Shown one piece after another: positions 8,058 through 16,056 of a DNA stretch of 43,963 nucleotides. Numbering within the stretch: the stretch's first letter is position 1; every line of letters starts with the position of its first letter. The stretch is from Rhodanobacter sp. L36. Its GTDB lineage: Bacteria > Pseudomonadota > Gammaproteobacteria > Xanthomonadales > Rhodanobacteraceae. Below the pieces are notes generated by a model. That model made no database searches, had not been told where the DNA came from, and saw nothing but the letters and a program-made list of their open reading frames with translations. Position numbers and translations under genes: made by a program. The stretch spans positions 168,510 to 212,472 of the forward strand of contig NZ_LMUV01000011.1 in the NCBI RefSeq assembly GCF_009765755.1. Reading direction: 5' to 3'.

Positions 8058-8593
8058 TTCTCACCCTTTGGTTCGGACGCCTGCCTGTGGCTAGCCGAAA
8101 GGCTGTCACGCCAGTCCTCCAGTTGCTGCGCGCGCATGGCGGTGCTTTCCATGCGGCAGATGGATTCGGTCTCGGGCGCAACGTCCGAACCGAAGCGGTC
8201 GGCCCGGGCTGCGCAGTCTTTGGCATAGAAGGCCAGCCACGCCCGCTGAGCGTCCACGGCAGATCGTTTGTCGATTCCGCTCAAGCCGGCGATCAACGCC
8301 TTGTAAGCACGGTTGAGTCGTTCGTCCTGATACTCGAACTCGGTATCCGCGCAATCACCTTGTTCTGCCACGCGTCCCTGAGTTTTCTTCACGCATGCAT
8401 CGTAGGTCGATCGAACGCCGTAGTACTGAGTTGAGACGTAGGACAACCGTTCCACGCCCGGCACCATGGCGATGCCGTTGATCATGTCCTGACTGCCGTT
8501 GGCGAATGCGGATGTCGCATGCAGCAAAACAGGGTTCGTCGCAAATATGGCGAACGCGAATACCGGTAGCGCAACAGTTCGTACTTTCTTCAT
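8054..8593 (-). CDS. Secreted LprI-domain protein
   Basis: A 179-residue protein starting at ATG 8593 with GGAG six bases upstream. The signal peptide runs to about residue 30 (FAFAIFATNPVLLHATSAFA). The mature part contains the LprI pattern: YDACVKKTQG...GDCADTEFEYQDERLNRAY, then DAQRAWLAFYAKDCAAR. The conserved cysteines are present. It is the middle of three LprI paralogues in this cluster and is coupled by a 4-base overlap to the 130-residue secreted protein downstream. The family includes lysozyme inhibitors; that activity here is untested. Confidence 0.82.
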   Translation of the reverse strand: MKKVRTVALPVFAFAIFATNPVLLHATSAFANGSQDMINGIAMVPGVERLSYVSTQYYGVRSTYDACVKKTQGRVAEQGDCADTEFEYQDERLNRAYKALIAGLSGIDKRSAVDAQRAWLAFYAKDCAARADRFGSDVAPETESICRMESTAMRAQQLEDWRDSLSASHRQASEPKGEK

Positions 8594-8666
8594 CGTCTTC
8601 TCCATGACTGTCCAGATCCTCGGGAAATTTTCGCAGTGCCCCGCGTGTCGTGAATGCGCCAAACAG

Positions 8667-9110
8667 CTACCGATTGTTGGCGACGATCAGGTAGTTGCTC
8701 AGCTTGTTGGCTCGATCGCAGATGCTGAAAAGTTCCCTTTGCGTCACTGCGAGGTCGGCGATGTCTTCATCGCCATAGAGTGAGTTCTCGAATTCGATGT
8801 TCTCATCCTGCAACTTCAACCAGGTTCGTTCCGCGGCGATCAATTTGTCTTTTGCCTTGTCGTCCAGTTTGGCGAGGAGCGCCTTGTACGTGCTGTTCAG
8901 TCGATCGTCCTGGGTAGCCTTTTCTGCAGACAAACACGCGCCGAGTGCAACTGCGTCGGAGCCCGTCTTTTCGATGCAGGTATAGAAGGTTGTCGTGATG
9001 CCTCTTGGCGCATTGCGTTGGATCAATGCGCGTGTGCTGTCGGTAGCGATTGCGCCAACGCTGTGGACAACAAGAGCCAAGGCGACGGCGAATGGCGCGG
9101 CAGTTTTCAT
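8667..9110 (-). CDS. Secreted LprI-domain protein, short form
   Basis: A 147-residue protein with a signal peptide (PFAVALALVVHSVGAIA, cleavage near residue 22). The LprI pattern is FYTCIEKTG...GACLSAEKATQDDRLNSTY, then IAAERTWLKLQDENIEF. The final Cys of the usual pattern is replaced in this stretch, but one follows later (FSICDRA). First LprI paralogue of the cluster, 73 bases upstream of the next. AGGGA about 8 bases before the ATG is a weak ribosome binding site. Confidence 0.82.
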   Translation of the reverse strand: MKTAAPFAVALALVVHSVGAIATDSTRALIQRNAPRGITTTFYTCIEKTGSDAVALGACLSAEKATQDDRLNSTYKALLAKLDDKAKDKLIAAERTWLKLQDENIEFENSLYGDEDIADLAVTQRELFSICDRANKLSNYLIVANNR

Positions 9111-9217
9111 GGTGCTGTCCCTGAACTTGCAGCCTGTTCGTTAGTCGGTGAAAGCACTGCCGCTTTGCACTTGAAGGTGCTGATCAAATCTGTGTTGCGT
9201 TGGCCCTGCTTTTGTTT

Positions 9218-9721
9218 TCAATTGTCGCTTGGGCACTTCGTATCTGCAGGTCTGCGCTTTCCCTTGATGAAGGGATGAAGCACGACGTATTTTTCGAACG
9301 ACTTTTCGGCCCCTTTCCCAATTGACCTGAACCAGATCAAATCACGATTCTGGCGCGCGAAATAGTCGCTCCCATCGGGATCGTAACTCGGGCACACGGC
9401 ATGGCCGCCATTCGCCTCAGTGCTGCAGTACCTTGCGTACAGCCTGCTGCCGCTGATGCGTCCTTCAAGGGAGCCATCCCAGCCTTCGACGCGTGTTCCG
9501 TCGCTCCAATCACCTGTGACAACTGCGTCTTTCTGCTTCAAATCGAGTTGGACGTAGTGACCGAATTGACAATCGCTGCGATATTCCCAAGAGCCGTCGA
9601 AGGTTTTCGATGCGGCATCTTTTGCGTGTGCTGTGCAGAAGAGGGCGCCAGCGGCCAACGAGCAAAAAACGAAAGCATTGCGTAGACAATGCGATCGCGG
9701 GTGAGTCGAGGTGGAGAACAC
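9218..9721 (-). CDS. Small secreted protein, unknown family
   Basis: A 167-residue protein starting at GTG 9721 with AAGGAG five bases upstream. The signal peptide ends near residue 33 (FVFCSLAAGALFCTAHA). The mature part has a repeated beta-like pattern (TFDGSWEYRSDCQFGHYVQLDL, VTGDWSDGT, GSLEGRISGSRLYARYC) and five cysteines, suggesting a compact disulphide-bonded beta fold. No family recognised. It heads the minus-strand cluster and lies 107 bases upstream of the first LprI gene. Confidence 0.75.
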   Translation of the reverse strand: MFSTSTHPRSHCLRNAFVFCSLAAGALFCTAHAKDAASKTFDGSWEYRSDCQFGHYVQLDLKQKDAVVTGDWSDGTRVEGWDGSLEGRISGSRLYARYCSTEANGGHAVCPSYDPDGSDYFARQNRDLIWFRSIGKGAEKSFEKYVVLHPFIKGKRRPADTKCPSDN

Positions 9722-9955
9722 GTTTGCTCCTTGAGGATGGGGCTGGAATGCCTCACCGGAAGCCTATCATCGGCGATTCGTGGAGCAGCGTGAGCATGAG
9801 CGGGAAATGAAGTAGGCGATCGGCTCGGCTGATGGAGTGGCATCACAGTAATGTGGCCATTTGATTCATGGCGCTGATATTCGTTCTCGAAGTGCTAGCC
9901 GTGTCGCAATAGAGTCGATATGTATAGCCGTCCAAACCCACTCTCTTCCATCACC

Positions 9956-9989
9956 AAAAAAAAGCGCCGCGGGACAAATCCCGCGGCGC
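9956..9989 (-). terminator. Strong intrinsic terminator of the 10021-11121 gene
   Basis: A perfect 11-bp stem (GCGCCGCGGGA at 9964-9974 with TCCCGCGGCGC at 9979-9989) encloses the 4-base loop CAAA. Read on the minus strand it is followed by eight U. It begins 31 bases after the stop codon of the secreted protein gene. Confidence 0.93.
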
Positions 9990-10020
9990 CCGTTCCATCT
10001 CAACCTACAACGTCGTCAGC

Positions 10021-11121
10021 TCAGTTCGACTCGGTGAACGAAATACCCGGCGACGAGCCGCCGGTGGCGGTGCAGCTGCCGAGGTTGAGGTTGTTGCTTT
10101 CGCCGGTGGAGCCGGAGTTGGAAACGCACGTCGGCGTGGCGGTGTTGGAGTGCGCGATGCCCACGTTCACCTTGATCGACGATCCGGAGTTGAACACCGC
10201 TTCGGAGCCGCCGGCATTGCCGACCACGTTGAACTCCGACTGGTGCCAGGCGGTGGCCAGTTTCAGCACGCTGTCTTTCGCGGTGACCGTGTACGCGGTG
10301 GTGCCGTTGGTGAACACCACCTTGTCGTTGCCGCCACTGGCGGCGCTGCCGGTGATCTTGAGGTTGGCCAGCTGCGTGGCGGGCACGTCCGGCGCGGTCA
10401 CGGCGGAGCTGTTCTTGTAGCAGTCACCTTCGCCATCGCTGCCGAACCCGCTCGGGCAGCGCGAGCCGCCGTAGCCGAGCAGCCAGTACTGGATGAACAC
10501 CGCGGCCTTGCCCTTGGTGTTGTAGTCCGGCGAATAGATGAATTGCTGCCACACCGTGCAACCCGAATGGCCGGCGCATACCGATGTGGTCGTGTCGTAA
10601 TTCGAATTCACCTGCAGCGTGTACTCGTTGGCGCCGAGAATGCCGCCGCCACCGAACGCCGCCACGCCAACGCCTTTCTCCGAGGTCACGCCCGTCACCG
10701 TGGGAAACGTGCCGGTGGTGCTGCTGATCGTGCCCGACACATTCACCGTGTAGTCGTTGCCGTTGCCGGTGGTCTGCGAACCGCCGAGGCTTTGCGCGGC
10801 GAAACCGCTCAGCGCATCACCATGTCGGGGCAGGGGATGCGTACGCGGCACCGCCTGCACCTGCGTGCAGTTGACCTGCTTCCACAAAATGCTCGGGAAC
10901 GACGCCTGATAACAACCTTCCGCCGGCGTCGCCGTGCGTGTCATGTCTTCATGCCAGTTCTGAATCGCCTGCGCCTGCACCATCGAAGGCGCTTGTGCCG
11001 TGTCGGCACCGACCTGCGTGCCGGCAGCAAACGCCGCGGGGGCGAAGGCGGCGGTCACGAAACTTGCGACAACGGCGATCTGGATCAGCCGGCGAGCACC
11101 AAAATTCTTTTTGGACTGCAT
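10021..11121 (-). CDS. Large secreted protein, unknown family
   Basis: A 366-residue protein. ATG at 11121 has GGAG six bases upstream, and an ATG four codons earlier overlaps that site. The signal peptide ends near residue 33 (ASFVTAAFAPAAFA). The body is rich in Gly, Ser, Thr and Asn, with a conserved-looking central stretch (VWQQFIYSP, KAAVFIQYWLLGYGG) and a cysteine pair (CPSGFGSDGEGDCYKNSS). The C-terminal third looks like a beta-sandwich. The WQQF...IQYWL pattern makes me think of secreted carbohydrate- or cell-wall-associated families, but I cannot name one. Monocistronic, with a strong terminator, so probably well expressed. Confidence 0.8.
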   Translation of the reverse strand: MQSKKNFGARRLIQIAVVASFVTAAFAPAAFAAGTQVGADTAQAPSMVQAQAIQNWHEDMTRTATPAEGCYQASFPSILWKQVNCTQVQAVPRTHPLPRHGDALSGFAAQSLGGSQTTGNGNDYTVNVSGTISSTTGTFPTVTGVTSEKGVGVAAFGGGGILGANEYTLQVNSNYDTTTSVCAGHSGCTVWQQFIYSPDYNTKGKAAVFIQYWLLGYGGSRCPSGFGSDGEGDCYKNSSAVTAPDVPATQLANLKITGSAASGGNDKVVFTNGTTAYTVTAKDSVLKLATAWHQSEFNVVGNAGGSEAVFNSGSSIKVNVGIAHSNTATPTCVSNSGSTGESNNLNLGSCTATGGSSPGISFTESN

Positions 11122-11435
11122 GTTGTTCTCCATGGAAAGCGGTGGATGTAACCGTCGAACCTGGACCATCCAGATTCTCCGACACGTCAAACACGCTCAC
11201 CCTGGATTCCCGTCCCGCCTCAATCATGGCCGACCGTCAACCGCCGAAGGGCTCGACGGGTTCACCTTTTTTGCTGCAGATTCTTGCGTGTGTGAAGGCG
11301 CAAGAGTGTGCGTTGATCTTTACTGCAGACGGGTTTCTGCTGGCCGCGCGCGTCACGCCAGCGCCGCTTGCCGCAGCGCACATCGCCTCGCGCTCCCGCT
11401 TGCGGCAAGATGCGTGGACTTCTAGGCGGAAGCAC
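11122..11435. other. Gene-free 314-bp divergent intergenic region
   Basis: Separates the divergent secreted protein gene and the RDD gene, so it must hold both promoters. I see no convincing -35/-10 pair, palindrome or repeat in it. Reading frames crossing it look like chance. Confidence 0.4.
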
Positions 11436-12380
11436 ATGGACGCATGGCAAACGGATGGCTGGCCGGCGCGGACGATTGCCGGTTTCTGGCGCCGCCTTGG
11501 CGCTTTCATCATCGACCTGATCCTGCTCGGCATCGTCGGGCTGGTCCTCGGGTGGATGTTCTTCGATCCGTTGGCGCGCATGGGCTTCTACGCACGGCTG
11601 ATCGGCTTTGCCATCGCGCTGGCTTACTTCGGCATCTTGAATAGCCGCATCGGTGGCGGGCAGACGCTCGCCAAACGCTGGCTCGGTGTGCGCGTCGTCG
11701 ATGCGAATGATCAGTTGCTGAGCCTGCCGCGCTCGTTGCTGCGCTACGCGGTGCTGGGTATTCCGTTTTTCTGCAACGGATTGCCAATCGTTCCGGGCAT
11801 GACGGCATCCTCGCCGCTGGTTTATCTGCTCGGGCTTGTCGTGTTCGGCAGCACGTTTGCCACCCTCTATCTCTACATCTTCAATCGACGCACGCGGCAG
11901 TCGTTGCACGATCTGGCAGTGGGCTCGTACGTGGAGCGTTTCGATCGTGTCGGGCAACCAACGACATTTCCAGGCATGTGGCGCGGTCACTTCATCGTGG
12001 CGGCGCTGCTCGTCGTTCTCGCCCTCGGTTCACCGCTGTTGGCCAGTCGATTCGCAAACACGCAGACATTTGCCGGCATGCTGGCGCTGTACGAGACGCT
12101 GATAGCGCAGCCACATGTGCTCACGGCGCAAGTCGGGCGGAAAACGATGTGGTTCAACGGCAACGTGTCGCACACCATGCAATCAGTCATTCGACTGGAC
12201 GCGCCGCTGGTCGGTGACGACGCCATGGCCCGGCACATCGCGCAACTGATGGCGAAAGGCGATCCCGACATAGCCAAAGAAGACGATGTCGTGGTGACGC
12301 TGGTTTATGGCTACGACATGGGCATCGCTTCGGGATGGAAGCGGCATGGGTATTCGTTTAAGCCGGAGGAGCTGCGTTGA
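11436..12380 (+). CDS. RDD-family membrane protein
   Basis: A 314-residue protein starting at ATG 11436 after CTAGGCGGAAGCAC. The RDD domain is clear: GFWRRLGAFIIDLILLGIVG near residues 16-36 with the defining Arg and Asp, then GGGQTLAKRWLGVRVVD near 73-89, then NRRTRQSLHDLAVG. Hydrophobic segments lie near 22-42, 50-68, 105-125, 130-150 and 180-200. After the last one comes a soluble tail of about 110 residues, not part of the standard domain. RDD proteins are of uncertain function, some linked to ion exchange. The M50 protease gene follows on the same strand after 86 bases, so cotranscription is likely. Confidence 0.88.
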   Translation: MDAWQTDGWPARTIAGFWRRLGAFIIDLILLGIVGLVLGWMFFDPLARMGFYARLIGFAIALAYFGILNSRIGGGQTLAKRWLGVRVVDANDQLLSLPRSLLRYAVLGIPFFCNGLPIVPGMTASSPLVYLLGLVVFGSTFATLYLYIFNRRTRQSLHDLAVGSYVERFDRVGQPTTFPGMWRGHFIVAALLVVLALGSPLLASRFANTQTFAGMLALYETLIAQPHVLTAQVGRKTMWFNGNVSHTMQSVIRLDAPLVGDDAMARHIAQLMAKGDPDIAKEDDVVVTLVYGYDMGIASGWKRHGYSFKPEELR

Positions 12381-12466
12381 GATGGGTACGTTTTGCAAAG
12401 TCGTTTCCAGCATCGAGCCGTCACGTGCTGGAAATTTGAAGTTCGGAAAAGATTTGCGTTGACAAC

Positions 12467-13618
12467 ATGAGCCCGCTCACGCAAAAGCGACTGGATCGAA
12501 TCTTCAGACCCATTCAATGGATCGTTGGATTCGCAAGCGGCGTGACTGCCTTCGTCCTGTGTTCTGAAGTTGAGAACATCACAGGTATCGGACACTTTCT
12601 TCCACTCATTGCGCTTCTGCTTTCCATGTTCTTCATGCTGCTCATCCATGAGCTAGGTCACTACGCGGCGGCACGATTCGCCGGTATGACGGTGACTCAT
12701 TTTGTCGTCGGTCGCATCGAAATCGTTCCGCAACAACGTGGCTGGCGGATGCGCTGGAACAGGGGACAGAAGATCAGAGTCGATGGTCTCGTGATCGCCG
12801 CCTGTGATCCTATCCGAGCCTTGCGCCCCCAAGTACTTTTGATGACCGCAGGTGGTCCAGCAGCCAACCTCGTGATAGCGGCCATCTCTGCCGCGCTGGC
12901 AAACGTCTGGTCGTCGGCACCAGCGGGTTCTCTGTGCATGGCTTTCGCGGTACTCAACGTCGCCATGGGCGTCACCAACCTGCTGCCGTCCATGCGCGGC
13001 CTCGCCAGTGACGGCATGCGGTTGTTGATCTGGAGTCAGAAAGAGTTGGAACACAGCCCATTACTGGCGCACACGCGTCTACAGGCGTTGTCGATTTCAG
13101 GTGTTACCGCAGATCAGCTGCCCGTCGATCAGATAGCGCTGCTTGATTCTCAACCCATGCCAGCGCCGCTTGTCGCCCTCTGGTATCGAGTGAAAGCACA
13201 TCAGAACCGTGGAGAGTGGCAGCATGCCGCGGACTTGCAGGCGAGCTTCGATAGCATGGTCCAATCGTTGCCTGAGCCGGTGAGGATCAAGCTTATCGGC
13301 GCCTTTGCGCAACTCCGTGCGGAGCTGGCTTTCTCCCGCGCCATGCAGAACAGAGATGCGACAGGTTTGAGCGACAACCTGCTTACAAAAGCACAGACAT
13401 GGAGCGCTCCCAGCCTGTGGCCCCGTTGTCTTGCCTTACGCGCCCTGTTGAACGGCGATACGGCTCATGCGCATCGGCAGCTTGATAACGCACAAAAAAT
13501 AGCCAAACAATCTATGGACAAGGCGCTGCCGCGAAGCGAAGCCAAGATAAGGGCGCATATGCTTTCCATAGAGATGAGTAACACCTTAAAGTTTAATTCG
13601 CTAGGTGACGTGCTTTGA
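12467..13618 (+). CDS. M50-family membrane metalloprotease (site-2-protease-like)
   Basis: A 383-residue protein. The zinc motif HELGH is at residues 61-65 within a membrane segment. The second motif is NLLP at 171-174 followed by DG at 182-183, matching the N-x-x-P...DG signature of site-2 proteases. A GGPAANL motif at 129-135 is also typical. After the membrane core comes a helical region of about 190 residues (200-383), perhaps TPR-like, with no PDZ domain. An intramembrane protease role is strongly suggested; the substrate is unknown, and the RDD protein upstream is a candidate partner. The last 20 codons become AT-rich, marking the edge of the foreign patch that follows. Confidence 0.88.
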   Translation: MSPLTQKRLDRIFRPIQWIVGFASGVTAFVLCSEVENITGIGHFLPLIALLLSMFFMLLIHELGHYAAARFAGMTVTHFVVGRIEIVPQQRGWRMRWNRGQKIRVDGLVIAACDPIRALRPQVLLMTAGGPAANLVIAAISAALANVWSSAPAGSLCMAFAVLNVAMGVTNLLPSMRGLASDGMRLLIWSQKELEHSPLLAHTRLQALSISGVTADQLPVDQIALLDSQPMPAPLVALWYRVKAHQNRGEWQHAADLQASFDSMVQSLPEPVRIKLIGAFAQLRAELAFSRAMQNRDATGLSDNLLTKAQTWSAPSLWPRCLALRALLNGDTAHAHRQLDNAQKIAKQSMDKALPRSEAKIRAHMLSIEMSNTLKFNSLGDVL

Positions 13619-13649
13619 CGAAAAAAATACAAAGCACACCTCTCCAAAA

Positions 13650-14374
13650 ATGTCGAAAACAATGCTCGATCTTAGCAAAGATCGGACAAGGGAGAACCAA
13701 GCGCTAGATGTGGGCGCAGACTTTGGTGGAGGCGAAAGTCCCCTTGAGCTTGGATCATTACTTCGGCGATTTAAGGGGCGTGAGCCTGAAAAAAAGCGTT
13801 TGATAGAACAGATTTTGTTGAGTTCTCTAGTTCAAGGAGATATAAATCTCGCCAGGCTAATTCATAAATATTCGCGCTTGCATGAATTTATCTCTACTCG
13901 GCCTGTGAAATTATCAAAAATAATGGCGGCTCGATCACTGCATTTGATGGTGACCGAGTTATGGCGGTTTTCTTTGGAAGCGAGATGAATTCGGCTGCTG
14001 CGAGAACTGCTCTGCAGATAAATTATGTGGTCAATAATGTGATTAATACGGCGATTAAAAAGCACTATCCAAGCACAACATATGTAATGAAGCAGTCAGT
14101 TGGTGTCGATGCTAGCAAATTGCTGGTTGCGAAGACGGGAATTCATGGTTTTAATGATCTCGTATGGGTCGGAAAATCTGCGAACATTGCCGCAAAGTTG
14201 TGTGCTCTTCGTGACGGAAATCATTCCTCATTTATAACAAAGCGGGTTTTCGGCAGGCTTAATGAGGCTGCAAAGTTAAGTAGCAAAGAGAAGAAAGTAA
14301 TGTGGGAGGAGTTCGTTTGGCCTGTCACGGGGGAGGTTGTATACCGCTCAACTTATTGGTGGAAGCCGGCATAA
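13650..14374 (+). pseudogene. Class III nucleotide cyclase resembling Pycsar cyclases, interrupted by a frameshift
   Basis: Two overlapping frames make one protein. The first runs from ATG 13650 (MSKTMLDLSKDRTRENQALDV...). At the T run 13887-13889 one missing base would join it to the second frame, which reads FYLYSACEIIKNNGG, ITAFDGDRVMAVF, then NDLVWVGKSANIAAKL, and ends at 14374. The repaired protein would be about 241 residues. The GD of FDGDR is the second metal-binding Asp of class III cyclases. ANIAAKL matches the N-x-x-x-R segment, with Lys for Arg. A possible first metal Asp is in VQGDINLARL, but the spacing to the second (about 38) is shorter than usual (about 44), so a further small deletion is possible. 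Single-domain cyclases with this pattern occur in Pycsar phage defence. No effector gene is adjacent. AT-rich patch. A sequencing error in the T run cannot be excluded. Confidence 0.65.
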
Positions 14375-14376
14375 TT

Positions 14377-14431
14377 TCTAGGTTCCAATTTAAGGTTGAA
14401 TTGGTGCGTATTTATATGGGTGAAACCTAGA
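14377..14431. repeat. Nested inverted repeats at the end of the cyclase gene
   Basis: Outer arms TCTAGGTT (14377-14384) and AACCTAGA (14424-14431) enclose an inner hairpin CCAATT/AATTGG with loop TAAGGTTG (14385-14404). It starts two bases after the cyclase stop codon. It could be a terminator-like structure or the boundary of the inserted DNA. No U tract follows. Confidence 0.5.
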
Positions 14432-14533
14432 GCGATCATTTGCGGTCTTAAATACGTATGCGTCATTTTTCGTCGTTTTCTAGGTCTTTGGAAGAGTGAT
14501 AAACACCGCTTCCGATCTCATTGATTCTCGGTT

Positions 14534-15190
14534 TCACACAATTTCCAGCTGACCCTTTAACGCTTTTTTCAAGAGCATGTCGTAACTCTGCAGGCGAAAC
14601 CTCACGTTGATCTGCAGCAGGCTCATCCAGTAGCTAAGTACCAATGCAAAGACCAGAACGATTTCAAGCCAACTCGGATGCGGTGGCCATTGGGCGTCCT
14701 TGAACTGGATGAAGAGCGCGATGAAGACGGGCAGGGCACCGAGCTTTTCGATGCCGCCGGTCAGCATCGGCAGCCGTTCGCGCGAGCGCTCCAGCCGATA
14801 GCTGGCGTAGTCGCTCAATTTTTCCAGTCGTTCTCGAGGGTGACCCTGTAGCCAGCGGATCAGGTCTTGGTGATGGGGCAAATCAAAATCGAGTTCTTCT
14901 GCGGCCTCGCGTCGTTCGCTAACGAAAGTCGGCCATGAGCGCGGTAGCTGGGCCGCCAGACCGATGGCTAGCCCAACCAGTTCCACCACGAGGCAGGTGC
15001 CAGCGATGATCGCCGTGCTGAGGTGGCTCGCAGGCAGAAACTTTCCCGCTAACAGGCAGAGCACCGCAGCGATGAAGCCGATGGCTAGACCCCAGCGGGC
15101 TCTCTTAGGCATGTCAGTCGAAGCATAGGGATGCTGCTGCATCGCATTGATCTTCGCTTCCAGTGCCGCAAACGTCAGCGGTGATTCCAT
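14534..15190 (-). CDS. Four-helix membrane protein, unknown family
   Basis: A 218-residue protein starting at ATG 15190 with AGGAG five bases upstream. It has two N-terminal membrane segments (WGLAIGFIAAVLCLLAG and TAIIAGTCLVVELVGLAIGL), a soluble helical part of about 75 residues with charged residues (VSERREAAEELDF, HPRERLEKLSDYASYRLERS), then two more segments. Backbone GC-rich composition. It faces the broken cyclase gene. The layout is loosely like some membrane effectors, but strand, composition and size argue against its being the cyclase's partner. No family recognised. Confidence 0.78.
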   Translation of the reverse strand: MESPLTFAALEAKINAMQQHPYASTDMPKRARWGLAIGFIAAVLCLLAGKFLPASHLSTAIIAGTCLVVELVGLAIGLAAQLPRSWPTFVSERREAAEELDFDLPHHQDLIRWLQGHPRERLEKLSDYASYRLERSRERLPMLTGGIEKLGALPVFIALFIQFKDAQWPPHPSWLEIVLVFALVLSYWMSLLQINVRFRLQSYDMLLKKALKGQLEIV

Positions 15191-15412
15191 GTCTTCTCCT
15201 TGTGACTCGCGTTGGCTTGCGCTGATCCGATGTGCCATGGAATTTAGCCCATCGCGCGGTGATCCCGAAGTCACGCGCCATCCATTCCGCCCTCGCACAT
15301 CAGCCAAACACTACACATCCACCATTCAAGCCTGATAGCCCAGGCGCGCGTGCCTTGGCACGGTGGAGACGTTCCGGCTGACTTGAGTTCATCGCTGCCG
15401 GGACAACCATAG

Positions 15413-15450
15413 CCGGCCCGTCGCCATCATCCGATCCAGCGACGGGCCGG
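15413..15450 (+). promoter_or_regulatory. Stable leader hairpin upstream of the 15480 gene
   Basis: A perfect 12-bp stem, CCGGCCCGTCGC (15413-15424) with GCGACGGGCCGG (15439-15450), and a 14-base loop. It is followed by the pyrimidine run TCTTTCTC and then, 29 bases after the stem, by the start codon of the next gene. It could terminate transcription of a leader RNA, attenuate the gene or protect its mRNA. No riboswitch class recognised. Confidence 0.65.
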
Positions 15451-15479
15451 TCTTTCTCAAGCAAAAAGGAGTTTGCCGC

Positions 15480-15947
15480 ATGTCACAGAACCTTGTTTCC
15501 CTGACCCTGACCCCCGAACAGCTGACTGCCATCGATGCTGCTTTGACGGTACTGGAGTCCAACCTGGCCGGGCTGATTGCATTGCAGCCGTCGCAGCGGC
15601 GGGAGTTGTTCAAGATGGGCGAGAAGTCCGAGCAGTTCGCCCGGCAGACGCTCAACGTGTTGGCCAACAACCCGCAGATCGTGCCGGCCAGCCTGGGCCT
15701 GGCCGATGCGCAGGCCGACATGGCTGCGCTGGATGCGTTGCGCCCGCGCCTGCAGCGGATGAAACAGCTGGTGGAGCGGGGCGAGGACACCGAGATGGCC
15801 TTGGGCAGCGACATCATGAACACCTCGCTGGAGGGTTACGGCCAGCTCAAGTTGTCCGGCAAGAACCAGGGCCTGGACGGCATGCGGCAGGAGTTGTCCA
15901 GCCGCTTCGCCAAGACGCGCCAGCCCGTCGTCGCCCCGACGAGCTGA
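15480..15947 (+). CDS. Conserved-looking helical cytoplasmic protein, unknown family
   Basis: A 155-residue protein with no signal or membrane segment, starting at ATG 15480 with AGGAG eight bases upstream. The sequence is largely helical: TPEQLTAIDAALTVLESNLAG, then a Leu/Gln-rich middle and a glycine-containing basic tail. Codon usage matches the GC-rich backbone. The leader has a 12-bp hairpin and a clear terminator follows, so this is a self-contained, probably well-expressed transcription unit. I do not recognise the family. Confidence 0.78.
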   Translation: MSQNLVSLTLTPEQLTAIDAALTVLESNLAGLIALQPSQRRELFKMGEKSEQFARQTLNVLANNPQIVPASLGLADAQADMAALDALRPRLQRMKQLVERGEDTEMALGSDIMNTSLEGYGQLKLSGKNQGLDGMRQELSSRFAKTRQPVVAPTS

Positions 15948-16004
15948 TCGCCTCAACCCGCGTGCCGTCCGCCTCGACGGCCGGCACACATCGCTGAACC
16001 CACC

Positions 16005-16049
16005 GGCCTGACGCGGCCCGCCCCACCGGGCGACCCGTCAGGCCTTTTT
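16005..16049 (+). terminator. Intrinsic terminator after the 155-residue protein gene
   Basis: Stem GGCCTGACG (16005-16013) with CGTCAGGCC (16036-16044), with a further GC-rich pairing inside the loop, then five T at 16045-16049. It lies 58 bases after the stop codon and just before the 21-bp tandem array. Confidence 0.88.
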
Positions 16050-16056
16050 GTTGCCG

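Noticed and set aside
10150..11151. 333-residue plus-strand frame opposite the large secreted protein
   Set aside because: Arg/His-rich antisense frame. The minus strand has a signal peptide, a ribosome binding site and a strong terminator.
14534..15190. Membrane effector of the Pycsar-like cyclase
   Set aside because: It is on the opposite strand, GC-rich like the backbone and separated by inverted repeats, so nothing ties it to the cyclase except position.
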